64,000 bases of DNA from assembly GCA_028277765.1 (NCBI GenBank), contig JANQFQ010000051.1, positions 51,849-115,848 on the forward strand, in the 5' to 3' direction. A model generated the notes under the pieces. The model made no database searches, was not told the DNA's origin, and saw nothing but the letters and a program-made list of their open reading frames with translations. Origin of the DNA: Desulfobacterales bacterium (GTDB taxonomy: Bacteria > Desulfobacterota > Desulfobacteria > Desulfobacterales > SURF-7). How positions within the stretch are numbered: position 1 is the first letter of the stretch; every line of letters starts with the position of its first letter. The translations under genes were made by a program, and so were the position numbers. Below, in pieces: positions 1 through 9,228 of this stretch.

Positions 1-13
1 CCCCTGTTCAGCT

Positions 14-2608
14 CTATTTAACAATCTCCAAAAGCGATTTCTCAAGCTGCGCAAATTCATCAGCTAGATCTTCAACAGCAGCTTCCAATGCTTCGCTTCT
101 ATCCTGCTTGCAAATCTCCTCTAGGTTCCGTGCAGCCTTAACCGCACTCTCTTCCTGGAAATTACCGACCATCCCTTTTAACGCATGGATCTGGGATGTG
201 ACGGAAGACACATCCCCTGCCTTAATCAATTGGCGTATAGATTCAATTTTTTCCGGGTAATCGGTTATATAAATATCAACCGCTTCCTTAAGGAATTCCG
301 GATCATTTGCGAATATCTTGATTAGTCTCTCTTTTTTGCTTAGGGCCAGGTTGTTGTCCTCTGATTCAACATCCTTGCTTTCAGAAAGATGTCCGCCTGC
401 AAAGGTTGCAAGTGTGGTTATAAGACTGTCAATAGAAACCGGTTTTGTCAAATAGCTGTCCATGCCGGCCCCTAAGCATTTTTCCTGATCTCCTTTCATG
501 GCAAGCGCGGTCATTGCAACGATCGGCGTATGCTGCAATCCTTTTTCCTGCTCCAGTTTCCGTATCGCCAGGGTAGCATCAAGGCCGTTCATTTCAGGCA
601 TTTGGACATCCATTAGAATGATATCAAATATTTCTTCTTTATATTTCTCAAGAGCTTTTTCCCCGGTATTGGCGACAACGAACCGGTGTCCCTGGCTTTC
701 CAGCAGGCGGCTCATATATTTCTGATTAAATAGTGTGTCCTCAGCAACAAGAACATTGAGTACTTTTTCAGGCCGCATGATGTCCGAGCTGTAATCCCTA
801 TCCATCGGTTTTTTATCAGACTGTTCTTTTTGAACGGCCAGGAGAACCGCTTTCAGCAAATCAGGAGGAAACAGCGGCTTAATGAGACTGGCCGTGATAT
901 CCATACCATCTAAATTATCATGAAATTTTCTGCCTGACCGATTATGCAGCAGGATAATTTTACTCCCTGGGGCTTTATGGTCGACAACCCACCGGATAAG
1001 AGAGGAACCCTCGGAACCTGCCAGGTCATAATCAATTAAAATGATATTAAAATCAGGCTGGCTGTCAGAACCATCACCGAATACCTGCTGAATCTCTTCC
1101 ATGCCAGTAGCCGCCACAGACGATATCTGCCAGTCTTCAAGTTTTTCCATGATAATGTCATGTGTTGCTGGATTCTCGGAAACCACGAGCGCTTTTAACG
1201 AGGACAAATCAATATCTGAAGGAATTTCAATCTCCGGTTTTCTATCTTTCTTGTAACCAAAATTGGCTGTAAAATTGAAATCACTCCCTTTTCCCAGAGT
1301 ACTTTTTACAGATATGCTCCCCCCCATCAGGGCAACAAACCGAGATGTCACGCTCAGACCAAGACCGGTACCACCGTATTTTCCTGCAGTGCTATCGTCA
1401 GCCTGTACAAAGGGATTGAAAATAGTTTTAAGCTTCTCCTCAGGGATACCGATACCTGTATCCCTGACTGAAAAATTCAGGATGACGTCTTTGTCTGTTT
1501 TTGTTTTTGTGTCGACCGACACAATGATATTCCCTTCATCAGTAAACTTGACCGCGTTGCCTACCAGGTTAAAAATAACCTGACGGAAACGGGCAGGATC
1601 TCCATACAGCTCATCAGGAACATCTCTGGAAATACGGCAGGCCAGGTCAAGCCCTTTTTCATGGGCGTTTGCTGACATGATTTTAAGCGCGTCGCCCATT
1701 ATACTGTTTAATTTAAATGGTACTGTTTCAAGCTCAAGACGGTTGGCCTCGATTTTGGAAAAATCAAGGATATCATTAATCAGAGAAAGTAGCGTATAAG
1801 AGGCGGAAATGACGATATCAATATCTTCTTTCTGGTCATCGTGAAGATATTTTGACCGGCGCATCAATTCTACCATGCCGATAATAGCATTTAAAGGTGT
1901 TCGGATTTCATGGCTCATATTGGCAATAAATTCGCTTTTGGCTTTGTTTGCCATTTCTGCTGCTTCCGCAGCCTGTTTAAGCACTTCAGCCTGCTTCCGC
2001 CGTGTGATATCCCTTAAAAAGCCCCTGTATCCAACAGGATATTTTTTTGAATCCCTTAACAAAGAAACAGTTGCTGCCAAATATCGTTTGGAACCATCTT
2101 TTCTTTTCAGCTCCCAGCTAAATTCACTTTGATCCTGTTCAATAACAATGCCTCTGTTAAACAGGTCAAGAGCGGCTTTTGCGTTTTCATCAGCACTATT
2201 AATCAGAGATTTAAAGCTCACCAGTTCTTCTTTCTCAAACCCGGTCACTGTGCTCATGGCACTGTTTAAAAAAGTGAAGCAACCGTCAAGGTCTGTTTCA
2301 TAATACCCTTCTTCAATGTTTTCGATAATACTCCTGTATTTTTCTTCGCTTTTTCTGAGTGCGTCATCAAGTTCACGGCGCCGGTTAATAGTGTACTGGG
2401 CATGGGAACAGAAAATCATGAAAAAGCATAGAACAAGCAAACGCAGAAACAGTTCGCCATTGTTTGACCCGGTAAGTCTCTGAATAAAACCACCATCAAA
2501 AAGGAGAGCAAAGATTATCGCATCAAGGATCCAATAGGTAAGGGCAAGCCCGCATCCCATAATGAGCATGTTATCGGTGATCTTAAAATCATCGTTTTTT
2601 TTTGCCAT
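14..2608 (-). CDS. Membrane-bound tripartite hybrid sensor histidine kinase (PAS-HisKA-HATPase-REC-REC-Hpt)
   Basis: 864 aa. Two hydrophobic segments at about residues 17-37 and 54-68 anchor it in the inner membrane with almost no periplasmic part. They are followed by a PAS/PAC domain (about 85-205), a HisKA domain with the phospho-acceptor motif NMSHEIRTPLNA, a HATPase domain (NLVGNAVKF, DTGIGIP, GGTGLGLS), two receiver domains and a C-terminal Hpt domain with HALKGMVGNF (His about 808). The first receiver begins VVSENPATH and lacks the usual acidic pair, so it is probably degenerate. The second has AEDT, LMDVQMPEMNG and the conserved Lys in LTKP. This architecture (BarA/ArcB type) relays phosphate His-Asp-His to a separate regulator. 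The start is supported by AGGTGAG upstream. No output regulator is adjacent; the single-domain receiver at about 20.6-21.0 kb is one possible partner. Its signal is unknown. Confidence 0.95.
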   Translation of the reverse strand: MAKKNDDFKITDNMLIMGCGLALTYWILDAIIFALLFDGGFIQRLTGSNNGELFLRLLVLCFFMIFCSHAQYTINRRRELDDALRKSEEKYRSIIENIEEGYYETDLDGCFTFLNSAMSTVTGFEKEELVSFKSLINSADENAKAALDLFNRGIVIEQDQSEFSWELKRKDGSKRYLAATVSLLRDSKKYPVGYRGFLRDITRRKQAEVLKQAAEAAEMANKAKSEFIANMSHEIRTPLNAIIGMVELMRRSKYLHDDQKEDIDIVISASYTLLSLINDILDFSKIEANRLELETVPFKLNSIMGDALKIMSANAHEKGLDLACRISRDVPDELYGDPARFRQVIFNLVGNAVKFTDEGNIIVSVDTKTKTDKDVILNFSVRDTGIGIPEEKLKTIFNPFVQADDSTAGKYGGTGLGLSVTSRFVALMGGSISVKSTLGKGSDFNFTANFGYKKDRKPEIEIPSDIDLSSLKALVVSENPATHDIIMEKLEDWQISSVAATGMEEIQQVFGDGSDSQPDFNIILIDYDLAGSEGSSLIRWVVDHKAPGSKIILLHNRSGRKFHDNLDGMDITASLIKPLFPPDLLKAVLLAVQKEQSDKKPMDRDYSSDIMRPEKVLNVLVAEDTLFNQKYMSRLLESQGHRFVVANTGEKALEKYKEEIFDIILMDVQMPEMNGLDATLAIRKLEQEKGLQHTPIVAMTALAMKGDQEKCLGAGMDSYLTKPVSIDSLITTLATFAGGHLSESKDVESEDNNLALSKKERLIKIFANDPEFLKEAVDIYITDYPEKIESIRQLIKAGDVSSVTSQIHALKGMVGNFQEESAVKAARNLEEICKQDRSEALEAAVEDLADEFAQLEKSLLEIVK

Positions 2609-2741
2609 TATTCTTTCTCACCTGTCGGGATGCTTATTGATAGGTAATATATATTGTTTTAAGATTACTAGGAAATCGATAAAGAATCAAATCCTATTAT
2701 ATAAATTTCTTATTCTTAGATGGTTAGGCTTTGCTGTATAA

Positions 2742-5291
2742 TTACTCCTGCACTGCAGCACCAAAACCATCACTCCCCGTAGAACTCATATCCGCCTGGA
2801 TCCCGAAATCGTCGAAAAAAATGTTTGTTGAAAACACACCTGTGCCAAACGTATGCAGACCGACTTCCGTATCTGTAAACGTTGCTGAAGGATCGGTTGT
2901 ATATGTGTTTGTGCGGATAATCGTATTCAATTCATTTCCTGCGCCAAAGATAGCCAGGTCCCCATAATCAGTAGGATCGAGATCGCAATTCATTTCCCAT
3001 TGAACAAGCCTGAAAAAATCGTTGGTTGGCTCTGTATCATCTGGATTGTCAGGGGGCCACTTTAATGTTCCGCGCGAAATGCTGCCTTTTTCATGGTCCA
3101 AGGGGTTATCGTTGGGTGTTCCCGCACCAACTGTATCACTATGATATACTTTTATATAGTTATCACGAAGCCGGAAATCCGTAACATTGGTTGAGGATGC
3201 GGTTCCATTCACTGTCAGGGCTTCTCCGGCCGCGAAAACACCGTCCAGCTTATTCACTATAATGATTCCTGTTGCGCCGTCTGTCCACGAATCGACTGAA
3301 TCAAAAACTGGTGCTTTGGATACGATTCCGCTTGCCCCGCTTGAGTTCTGGCTGATAAGATCCCCATCTTCTATGGGATTCGGGCCGGCTGTAAAAGATA
3401 CTGTGGAAGCCTCTTCTACCCGGACCAGCAGGGTCGCTTCATTTATCGTTATCGGAAAATCATTTGAATAAACCAAGACATCGTCAATATACCAGCCATC
3501 ACCAGTGAAGAGACCGGCAGTAAGGTAAAAACGAATCTGGATGTTTTCGCTCGGCAGACACAAACTTATGTCGACCTCACGCTTTACCCAGCCACCACTT
3601 GAACCCATATATATCACTAATGGTTCTGGATCACATAGGCCACCGTCATTTAATATATAGATCTTGCCGAAGTCAAAAACAAAATCATGTTTATGCCAAA
3701 AGCTTAAAGTCACATTGTTCAACCCAGAAGTTTCTATTTCCTCTGAAGTTATAGCGGTAGAAGAAAACGGTATACTATTGCCTGAAGGACTGTCAGTCCA
3801 GCAAGTGTCTGGACTGTGAGAATCATTTGTCGTCTGAGCCCACCAACCGGTTTTTTGCCAGCCTCCTTCATTGCACTCAATATCATCAAAAAAAAGTTCA
3901 AGGGGTATTAGCGTATTGTATGCCAGCCACTGCCACTCAGGGGTACCTCCCGGCTTATACTGCCACAGAACTATCCCAAGATCGTCTTCCAATGCTGGCG
4001 GAACAAGATCATCAGGTATCTTATCATTTACAGCGCCCGTACCGATGTAATCTCCCTGCAAAAAAGAGACTCCGTAAGAACCGTCATTGGCGCCGCCGGG
4101 CCAGCGGAAGGTTATCCCCGGCATATACGTAGCCGGCACAGCTGGATCGCATCCCACCTTGACCTGGGCGTCATAACTTAAAAACCCGCCGGCTAACAGG
4201 TGGGCAAGAGACAGGTCTAAGTTAGATGTTGACCAATCAAAACCGATCAGGCTTCCCTCATCTGTTCCTGATCCTACGATATTTGTACTGGTTACCTTGA
4301 GTACCTTATCACTGCCAATTGTCTCAATATCATGTGATCCCTTGGCAGCTGTTTCCCATTGGGATTTGTCTTCAAATGGATCATGAAATTCGATTTTCTG
4401 AAACGTGGGCAACGGTACATGATAGATGATTTTACGGACCGCCTCGACAGATCCATGGCCGTATGTGCCGGTTGAATGGAGCTTGACAAACTGCTGGAGG
4501 ACAATATCATCTCCCGCCCCAATGGAAAATGGCGCCATGGTGTCGCTTTCAGGATCCTCTATCCTTGTTAGGAGATGATTGTCATCATCCCGTTTCTCAT
4601 AAGCGTAAAAACGGCCGCCAATTTCAACAGTACCGTTGTAAGCTGGAAAAGCCCCTGCAGATCCAGCCTGAAATTCGAGGGAATCCCCTTTGTTTATGGT
4701 CTGTCCGGACGCACTTTCAGCAACCGGTAGGACATATGAATCTTCCGGTATAGATACAGCCAGCGCAGAAACGATAAAAGTGATGTTCAAGCCGGCTGTA
4801 CTGGCTGATGTGTATGTGAGGACCTCATTTAAGCCTTTGGCATTATTCAATACTTTCAGGCGTCCCCCGCCAGCAGGAAAAGTGAACGGGTCTTCAGCAG
4901 ACAGCCCGCCTTTGATAGCAGCACTGAAACTGGTGGCCCCAGCAGAAACATCAGCGCTGGTTACCAGGTAATACGGATAAATGCTTAAATCAAAACTCCC
5001 GTCATTATTACCAAATACATATGGCGCGCTGTCATGCATGGCCTTTAAAATATCATCACTTGTGTTCCTGCCGGCTGTTCCATATTCCCTGTCAGCAAAC
5101 CTGTAACCCGACTCAGCAAGATAGTACGCTCTGGTGGAACTGTTCGCCCATAGCTGATTGAACATGGATGTAGACGTCAGGGAGACAACGGTCGCGCACA
5201 GAATCGCAAAAATAACAAGGATCACGATAAAACCGATCAGCACGGCCCCTTTATTTTTATTGGAAACAATCTTTATAATGCAGTTCTTCAT
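2742..5291 (-). CDS. Large PilX/MshQ-like prepilin-type protein with MAM-like domain, candidate pilus tip adhesin
   Basis: 849 aa. The N-terminus (NKNKGAVLIGFIVILVIF, about residues 11-28) is a PilX_N-type prepilin-like leader and hydrophobic helix; the YYLAESG motif near residue 57 is typical of PilX/MshP family proteins. The rest is a large, beta-rich, aspartate- and glycine-rich exported region. Residues about 468-612 resemble a MAM/peptidase-M6-type jelly-roll domain, ending in DGWYIDDVLVY, with four cysteines. Its start overlaps the preceding minor prepilin stop by 4 bp (ATGA), and it is the last gene of the pilus cluster, the position of mshP/mshQ in MSHA loci. Family knowledge says large terminal proteins of such loci can sit at the tip. 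An adhesive role is inference. It is far longer than ordinary PilX (about 170-200 aa). Confidence 0.8.
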   Translation of the reverse strand: MKNCIIKIVSNKNKGAVLIGFIVILVIFAILCATVVSLTSTSMFNQLWANSSTRAYYLAESGYRFADREYGTAGRNTSDDILKAMHDSAPYVFGNNDGSFDLSIYPYYLVTSADVSAGATSFSAAIKGGLSAEDPFTFPAGGGRLKVLNNAKGLNEVLTYTSASTAGLNITFIVSALAVSIPEDSYVLPVAESASGQTINKGDSLEFQAGSAGAFPAYNGTVEIGGRFYAYEKRDDDNHLLTRIEDPESDTMAPFSIGAGDDIVLQQFVKLHSTGTYGHGSVEAVRKIIYHVPLPTFQKIEFHDPFEDKSQWETAAKGSHDIETIGSDKVLKVTSTNIVGSGTDEGSLIGFDWSTSNLDLSLAHLLAGGFLSYDAQVKVGCDPAVPATYMPGITFRWPGGANDGSYGVSFLQGDYIGTGAVNDKIPDDLVPPALEDDLGIVLWQYKPGGTPEWQWLAYNTLIPLELFFDDIECNEGGWQKTGWWAQTTNDSHSPDTCWTDSPSGNSIPFSSTAITSEEIETSGLNNVTLSFWHKHDFVFDFGKIYILNDGGLCDPEPLVIYMGSSGGWVKREVDISLCLPSENIQIRFYLTAGLFTGDGWYIDDVLVYSNDFPITINEATLLVRVEEASTVSFTAGPNPIEDGDLISQNSSGASGIVSKAPVFDSVDSWTDGATGIIIVNKLDGVFAAGEALTVNGTASSTNVTDFRLRDNYIKVYHSDTVGAGTPNDNPLDHEKGSISRGTLKWPPDNPDDTEPTNDFFRLVQWEMNCDLDPTDYGDLAIFGAGNELNTIIRTNTYTTDPSATFTDTEVGLHTFGTGVFSTNIFFDDFGIQADMSSTGSDGFGAAVQE

Positions 5292-5821
5292 CTGTTTCTC
5301 GGGCAGATTCTAGTGGTAAATGTCCTGTTGTCACCACCATCAGAGCGTGTCATGACAAATGTTATTTCAATTTCGTCAAGGTCCTTTATGCTGTCCGAAC
5401 CAGCATCCCAGGCTCCGGAATCCTTGTAAAAGTTCAAAACAAAACCTTCATTACTGTCTAAAATGCTGTCAATAAGCGTATCCCCGCTGCCGGTTATACT
5501 GGTGGCGTCATCGGCAAGATCAAACAATTGTATCTCAGTACTTGACCGCGCTATGGCATGTCGTCCGGTAACATCGTCGTATATGATAAAGGCGTCTGTA
5601 CTGAAATTTTCATCTTCTATATGGCGAACTTCCATTAATTCAATGCTCAGTCTGGCCATGGTCAGCCGGGCTTTTTGCGCCATCTGGGTGTTTAATTTGG
5701 TAAACTGGTACCCTTTAGCGAATGTGACAATACCGAAACCGGCAATGGTTGCCATGATTCCTGCTATTAACATGACCGAAATGATTTCAATTAATGTAAA
5801 GCCTGATTCCCTGTTCATCAA
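5288..5821 (-). CDS. Minor prepilin (MshO-like)
   Basis: 177 aa prepilin with a short leader MMNRESG and the class III cleavage/methylation motif ESGFTLIEIISVMLIAG. PilD-type peptidase should cut between G and F and N-methylate Phe1; Glu5 of the mature form is present. The hydrophobic helix spans about residues 8-30. The C-terminal domain has LTMARLSIELMEVRHIE and many Asp residues and ends with an RTFTTRICPR strand. Position after two small prepilins and before the large PilX-like gene corresponds to mshO. It overlaps the next gene by 4 bp and lies 34 bp after the preceding one, so translation is probably coupled. The assignment as MshO rests on order and length, not on sequence-specific features. 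Confidence 0.85.
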   Translation of the reverse strand: MMNRESGFTLIEIISVMLIAGIMATIAGFGIVTFAKGYQFTKLNTQMAQKARLTMARLSIELMEVRHIEDENFSTDAFIIYDDVTGRHAIARSSTEIQLFDLADDATSITGSGDTLIDSILDSNEGFVLNFYKDSGAWDAGSDSIKDLDEIEITFVMTRSDGGDNRTFTTRICPRNR

Positions 5822-5855
5822 TTATCACCCGACCGGCATAACCGGTTATTTAGTG

Positions 5856-6254
5856 CTATTCTGTAAACAGCACGGTTAATGACTGGTCATTAAAGGATAT
5901 GGTTATCTTTAACATATCATTATCACCTGACGCATCCGGTATCTCATTCACCCCTGAAAATTTGATATATGCGGAAGTCTTAACCGTATAATCACCATAA
6001 TTACCACTTTCAACATCACTTTTTATCTGTGTAAGGGCAACACCATCCCTATAGTCTGCTGTGATTTTCTCCATCACCTGGTTCAATGAAAATGTATCTT
6101 GTGCCATTGTAACCGGCACAGAGCTTTGGATCATTCCGGAACCCATGACCTGAACCAGCATGGCTCCCAGAATAGAGACAAGGACCAGGGTAATGATAAT
6201 CTCCAGCAGAGTGAAACCTTTCTGAGAATATTGATGTGCTGAATCATTTTTCAT
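5856..6254 (-). CDS. Minor prepilin (MshD-like)
   Basis: 132 aa prepilin: basic leader MKNDSAHQYSQKG, then GFTLLEIIITLVLVSILGAM, the canonical N-methylation motif with Glu5, and a hydrophobic helix to about residue 36. The short soluble domain ends in FNDQSLTVLFTE. Its ATG overlaps the stop of the upstream prepilin by 4 bp. In MSHA systems small prepilins downstream of the major pilin are thought to prime assembly at the tip. The MshD-like label is by synteny only. Confidence 0.85.
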   Translation of the reverse strand: MKNDSAHQYSQKGFTLLEIIITLVLVSILGAMLVQVMGSGMIQSSVPVTMAQDTFSLNQVMEKITADYRDGVALTQIKSDVESGNYGDYTVKTSAYIKFSGVNEIPDASGDNDMLKITISFNDQSLTVLFTE

Positions 6255-6724
6255 GGTATAAAACCGGTGTTCTGTGTAATGGTTATTGATGGATTGTCGG
6301 AACCAAGATCGATGACGGTTCCTCCCTCAGTATACGTGCCTCCGCTAAAAATATAGGGTATTCCCTTGTAATCAAAAGAGATCGTCATGGGCGTAACACT
6401 TATTCCAGATGTAAATGCCAGGATGTCACTCCCTTCGCCAGGCAGGCGTTTAATATCAGCTGCATCAGGGCCGTCATCATCTGAATCCTTTATCAGTGTA
6501 TAGCCGGTGTCTGTAAAATCGATGCCCCATTTCACATTGGTTGACATGGCTCTGGTTTGGGCATAACGAAGATGTGATTTGATGACCTCGGCCTGTGCGA
6601 TGACCTCTGTTTCCGTATTCCATATGCGGCTGACAACAACAGCGGTTATCACACTCAGTATAAATAGTACGGAGATCACTTCAATCAATGTAAAACCGGA
6701 TATTTTGGTTCTGCAAGGGCTCAT
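6251..6724 (-). CDS. Minor prepilin, GspH/MshC-like
   Basis: 157 aa prepilin with leader MSPCRTKISG and motif GFTLIEVISVLFILSVI (cut after Gly10). The following segment QAEVIKSHLRYAQTRAMSTN is the conserved alpha-helix of GspH/FimT-type pseudopilins, and a beta-rich C-terminal domain follows (ITFDYKGIPYIFSGG-like strands). It is the first of four co-directional overlapping prepilin-type genes, 119 bp downstream of the glycosyltransferase. GspH/FimT family members are minor tip subunits. Confidence 0.88.
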   Translation of the reverse strand: MSPCRTKISGFTLIEVISVLFILSVITAVVVSRIWNTETEVIAQAEVIKSHLRYAQTRAMSTNVKWGIDFTDTGYTLIKDSDDDGPDAADIKRLPGEGSDILAFTSGISVTPMTISFDYKGIPYIFSGGTYTEGGTVIDLGSDNPSITITQNTGFIP

Positions 6725-6843
6725 TATTATTCCACTGATGAAATAGACATCTTTGATGTTATAACTTAATATAATACAAGAAATATGAGATTCTGTCCAA
6801 TATTAAAGCGTTATACCACATCTTTCACAAGGCGGGCGCGCCC

Positions 6844-8547
6844 CTACCTATCAGGGATTTTTCTTGCATTGATTTTATTTAGGACATCATTAAGGTTGTT
6901 TTTAAACTCAGGTGAATCCGGTTTCAGGCTGACGGCTTTTCTTAAATATTGTTCAGCTAGATTCAACTGGTTCTTTTTAATGAAAATGACACCGATTGCG
7001 TTAATGGCACTTGGATTGTCAGGTCTGAATTCGAGAGATTTAAAGAACTGCTCAAGTGCTTTGTCCTGGTCATCCATAAAAAGATAAAAGGACCCCAGAT
7101 TAAAATGGGATCTGTACTTTTGATCAATCCTGGCGCTCGATCTGCCTGATAAAGCCTTTTTCATTTCAGAAAGGCTCTGATTATAAAAGCCGGCTAAAAA
7201 CAGTGCTCGACCGAGTTCGTGGTGTGTACGGTTCAGACCGGGCGCTTTTTTTACGTTATCATTCCAGAATAGAATACTGTCTTTAAAAACAATGTTTCGC
7301 ATATACGTTGTATGGCCCTGGGCTGATAGAAATATAATAATAGTTGTCAACAGTAAATAATGCACAGTTTTCTTATAAGAAAAATAATCCATGAGAAAAA
7401 CCATCGCAGATGCAGGCAGCACAAAAAATAGCATGGAAGGGATGTAGTTCCTGTGTTCAAAAATTATTTCCAGGGGAAGAAACGAGCTTTCAATAAGATG
7501 GTTAATAAAGAAAAAAATGATGCAAAAGGCAAATACAGGAGCGCGTCCACGGATTTTTATTGATATTACGGTTATCAGCAGGATACTTGCGATCGCCGGC
7601 AAGGTATTCCACGGTAGAAAAACTGACCGGGATATTTCAACATCGTGAAGAAACGTAAAGTTTGAACTCACGGGATACAAAAGCTGATACATATAAAAAA
7701 AGATTACCCTTGGCTCTGTCAGCAACCGTTCATATAATGTAAAGGGCCGGATGGCATATCCGCTTAATATATCAAAATAGTAAACAAAAAAAAGGCCGGC
7801 AGCGCCCAGGGCTATTATGGCGGTTATGATCTGCTTTTGGTTATTTTTGTGATTCTCCGGACGGGTTCCTTGGATAATAAACAGCTCGAAAAGCAGGATA
7901 CTGACAGGAAGCATGGCAGCGTTCTGTTTGCAGGCAATCGATAGAACCGCGGCAATTCCGCACAGGATATAAACCAGAAGAGATTTCTTAAAGGCTGTTT
8001 CGATTCTTGCCGTTACATAAAGGAGCATTGACAGAATATAGAACATGCCTGCCATGCTTGTCATTCTTTGAACAATATATGTGACACTGGTTACCTGAAC
8101 AGGATGAGTCGCCCATAAAAAAGTAGAAAGAAGGGAAATTGCATAGGTCTGTTTTCTATAAAATTCATCTGTATTTGTAAGCCGCAGGGTGCTGTATAGA
8201 AACATAAAAAGAAAAATTGCGGAAAGATAATGAATGGTAAAGTTTACCGCGTGATATCCAAACACACGGGTGCCTCCGGCATAATAATTGAACCCAAACG
8301 TAAAGTATACAACGGGTCTTCCCCAGAAACCATGATATTTGTCTATTCCCTGAGCAGCTGTTTTAATGTCTTTCCATGACAGGGATGTTAAGTGTACATT
8401 GGGATTATTAACAATGTTGGCATAATCATCAAAATGCCATGTGCCGTTAAAACTATTGCTGTAAACAATGACAAGGGCTATCAGTAGAGAGCTGAACGCG
8501 AATATGTATTTCTGTAAGGTATTGCCGGGTTTTGATTTTTTTTTCAT
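6844..8547 (-). CDS. GT-C-type membrane glycosyltransferase with C-terminal TPR repeats
   Basis: 567 aa polytopic protein. The first extracytoplasmic loop has NGTWHFDDYANIVNNPNVH, the acidic signature of GT-C/TMTC-like O-glycosyltransferases, followed by GRPVVYFTFGFNY. About ten membrane segments reach residue 420. Residues about 440-560 form three TPR units (NLGSFYLFMDDQDKALEQFFKSLEFRPDNP and similar). TMTC-type enzymes use a dolichyl/polyprenyl-phosphate sugar and modify proteins outside the cytoplasmic membrane. It lies between the major pilin and the minor prepilins in the same orientation, so pilin glycosylation is a reasonable inference; no sequence feature fixes the sugar or the target. 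A 211-bp gap with palindromic repeats separates it from the pilin. Confidence 0.75.
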   Translation of the reverse strand: MKKKSKPGNTLQKYIFAFSSLLIALVIVYSNSFNGTWHFDDYANIVNNPNVHLTSLSWKDIKTAAQGIDKYHGFWGRPVVYFTFGFNYYAGGTRVFGYHAVNFTIHYLSAIFLFMFLYSTLRLTNTDEFYRKQTYAISLLSTFLWATHPVQVTSVTYIVQRMTSMAGMFYILSMLLYVTARIETAFKKSLLVYILCGIAAVLSIACKQNAAMLPVSILLFELFIIQGTRPENHKNNQKQIITAIIALGAAGLFFVYYFDILSGYAIRPFTLYERLLTEPRVIFFYMYQLLYPVSSNFTFLHDVEISRSVFLPWNTLPAIASILLITVISIKIRGRAPVFAFCIIFFFINHLIESSFLPLEIIFEHRNYIPSMLFFVLPASAMVFLMDYFSYKKTVHYLLLTTIIIFLSAQGHTTYMRNIVFKDSILFWNDNVKKAPGLNRTHHELGRALFLAGFYNQSLSEMKKALSGRSSARIDQKYRSHFNLGSFYLFMDDQDKALEQFFKSLEFRPDNPSAINAIGVIFIKKNQLNLAEQYLRKAVSLKPDSPEFKNNLNDVLNKINARKIPDR

Positions 8548-8604
8548 AGGATAAGCCGTACAGGCAACTGCATGTCTGCAATACTTATATATCGTATCCT
8601 AAAT

Positions 8605-8721
8605 TGTAGGAGCGAACCTTGTTCGCCTAACACAAGGCCAGAAAACTGTGGGCACAGCTCACCCTACGAAATTGGTACCCAAAACCGTATACCTCTCGTA
8701 GAGTGGGCTGTGCCCACAGTT
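8605..8721. repeat. Palindromic extragenic repeats (two REP-like units)
   Basis: The gap between pilin and glycosyltransferase contains a short palindrome (GCGAACCTTGTTCGC, 8612-8626) and a larger imperfect inverted pair: 8644-8669 (AACTGTGGGCACAGCTCACC...) and 8696-8721 (...GGGCTGTGCCCACAGTT), matching at 24 of 26 positions with a 26-nt spacer. A related pair is present at 46792-46868. In a transcript this would form a long hairpin downstream of the pilin, where it might also stabilise or attenuate the message. Confidence 0.8.
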
Positions 8722-8758
8722 CATCTGCGAAAAAAACAGAATATTGGGTTAAGCTATA

Positions 8759-9169
8759 TTAGTCATGTTTCGGTTTGGGTACTGTCTGCTGTCCAGCATC
8801 ATAAGGATTTTTTGTATGGTCATTGGGGTCTGGAAAGTAGGTTAAATCAAATGTTATATTATCCGGATCCGTGGCAAAGTCCCAGTTTGTGATCTCAAAA
8901 TCATCTCCCAGGTCAATGTCAACCGAATCCGAAGGATAAGTAATAGCTGCCGGAGCAACACCGTCGAGAAGCCGTTTCGCGAACAACTGGTTCACGCGTA
9001 CCTTTATTTCGGACAGGGCGGTGTAAACCGCCTTTTCTTTTGCCCTGGTTTGCAGGTCAAAAAACTTTGGTACAGCAACTGCGGCCAGAATTCCCATGAT
9101 AACCAGAACCGCGATAATCTCAATCAGTGTGAAACCGTCTTCATTTCTAAAGTTATTCCTCTTTTTCAT
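8759..9169 (-). CDS. Major type IV pilin, MshA-like
   Basis: 136 aa. Leader MKKRNNFRNEDG is followed by GFTLIEIIAVLVIMGILAA, a perfect type IVa/MSHA pilin N-terminus with Glu5 and a hydrophobic helix, and then VAVPKFFDLQTRAKEKAVYTAL, very like MshA. The mature pilin would be about 124 aa. It has no cysteines, so the usual C-terminal disulfide loop is missing, which is odd for a pilin; the tail is Pro/Lys rich (TVPKPKHD). GGAGGA lies 7-12 nt before the ATG. It is separated from the assembly genes by 385 bp containing a sigma54 promoter, so it is expressed as its own unit, as expected for a highly abundant subunit. Major-pilin status is inferred from position, strong ribosome site and dedicated promoter. 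Confidence 0.88.
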   Translation of the reverse strand: MKKRNNFRNEDGFTLIEIIAVLVIMGILAAVAVPKFFDLQTRAKEKAVYTALSEIKVRVNQLFAKRLLDGVAPAAITYPSDSVDIDLGDDFEITNWDFATDPDNITFDLTYFPDPNDHTKNPYDAGQQTVPKPKHD

Positions 9170-9212
9170 GTGATATTTCCTCCGTTTAATATTAAATTTA
9201 ATCTTTTAAATG

Positions 9213-9228
9213 AGCACAATATGTGCCA
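9213..9228 (-). promoter_or_regulatory. Sigma54 promoter of the pilin gene
   Basis: Read on the minus strand this is TGGCACATATTGTGCT. It has the -24 GG and -12 GC at exactly 10-nt spacing and matches the consensus TGGCACNNNNNTTGCW except one T. It lies about 44 bp upstream of the pilin ATG, giving a leader of roughly 33 nt that includes the GGAGGA ribosome site. The next gene upstream encodes a sigma54 activator. Confidence 0.8.

Noticed and set aside
3827..4132. Plus-strand frame of 101 codons inside the PilX-like gene
   Set aside because: Composition is like an antisense shadow and the minus-strand gene is continuous with overlapping neighbours.
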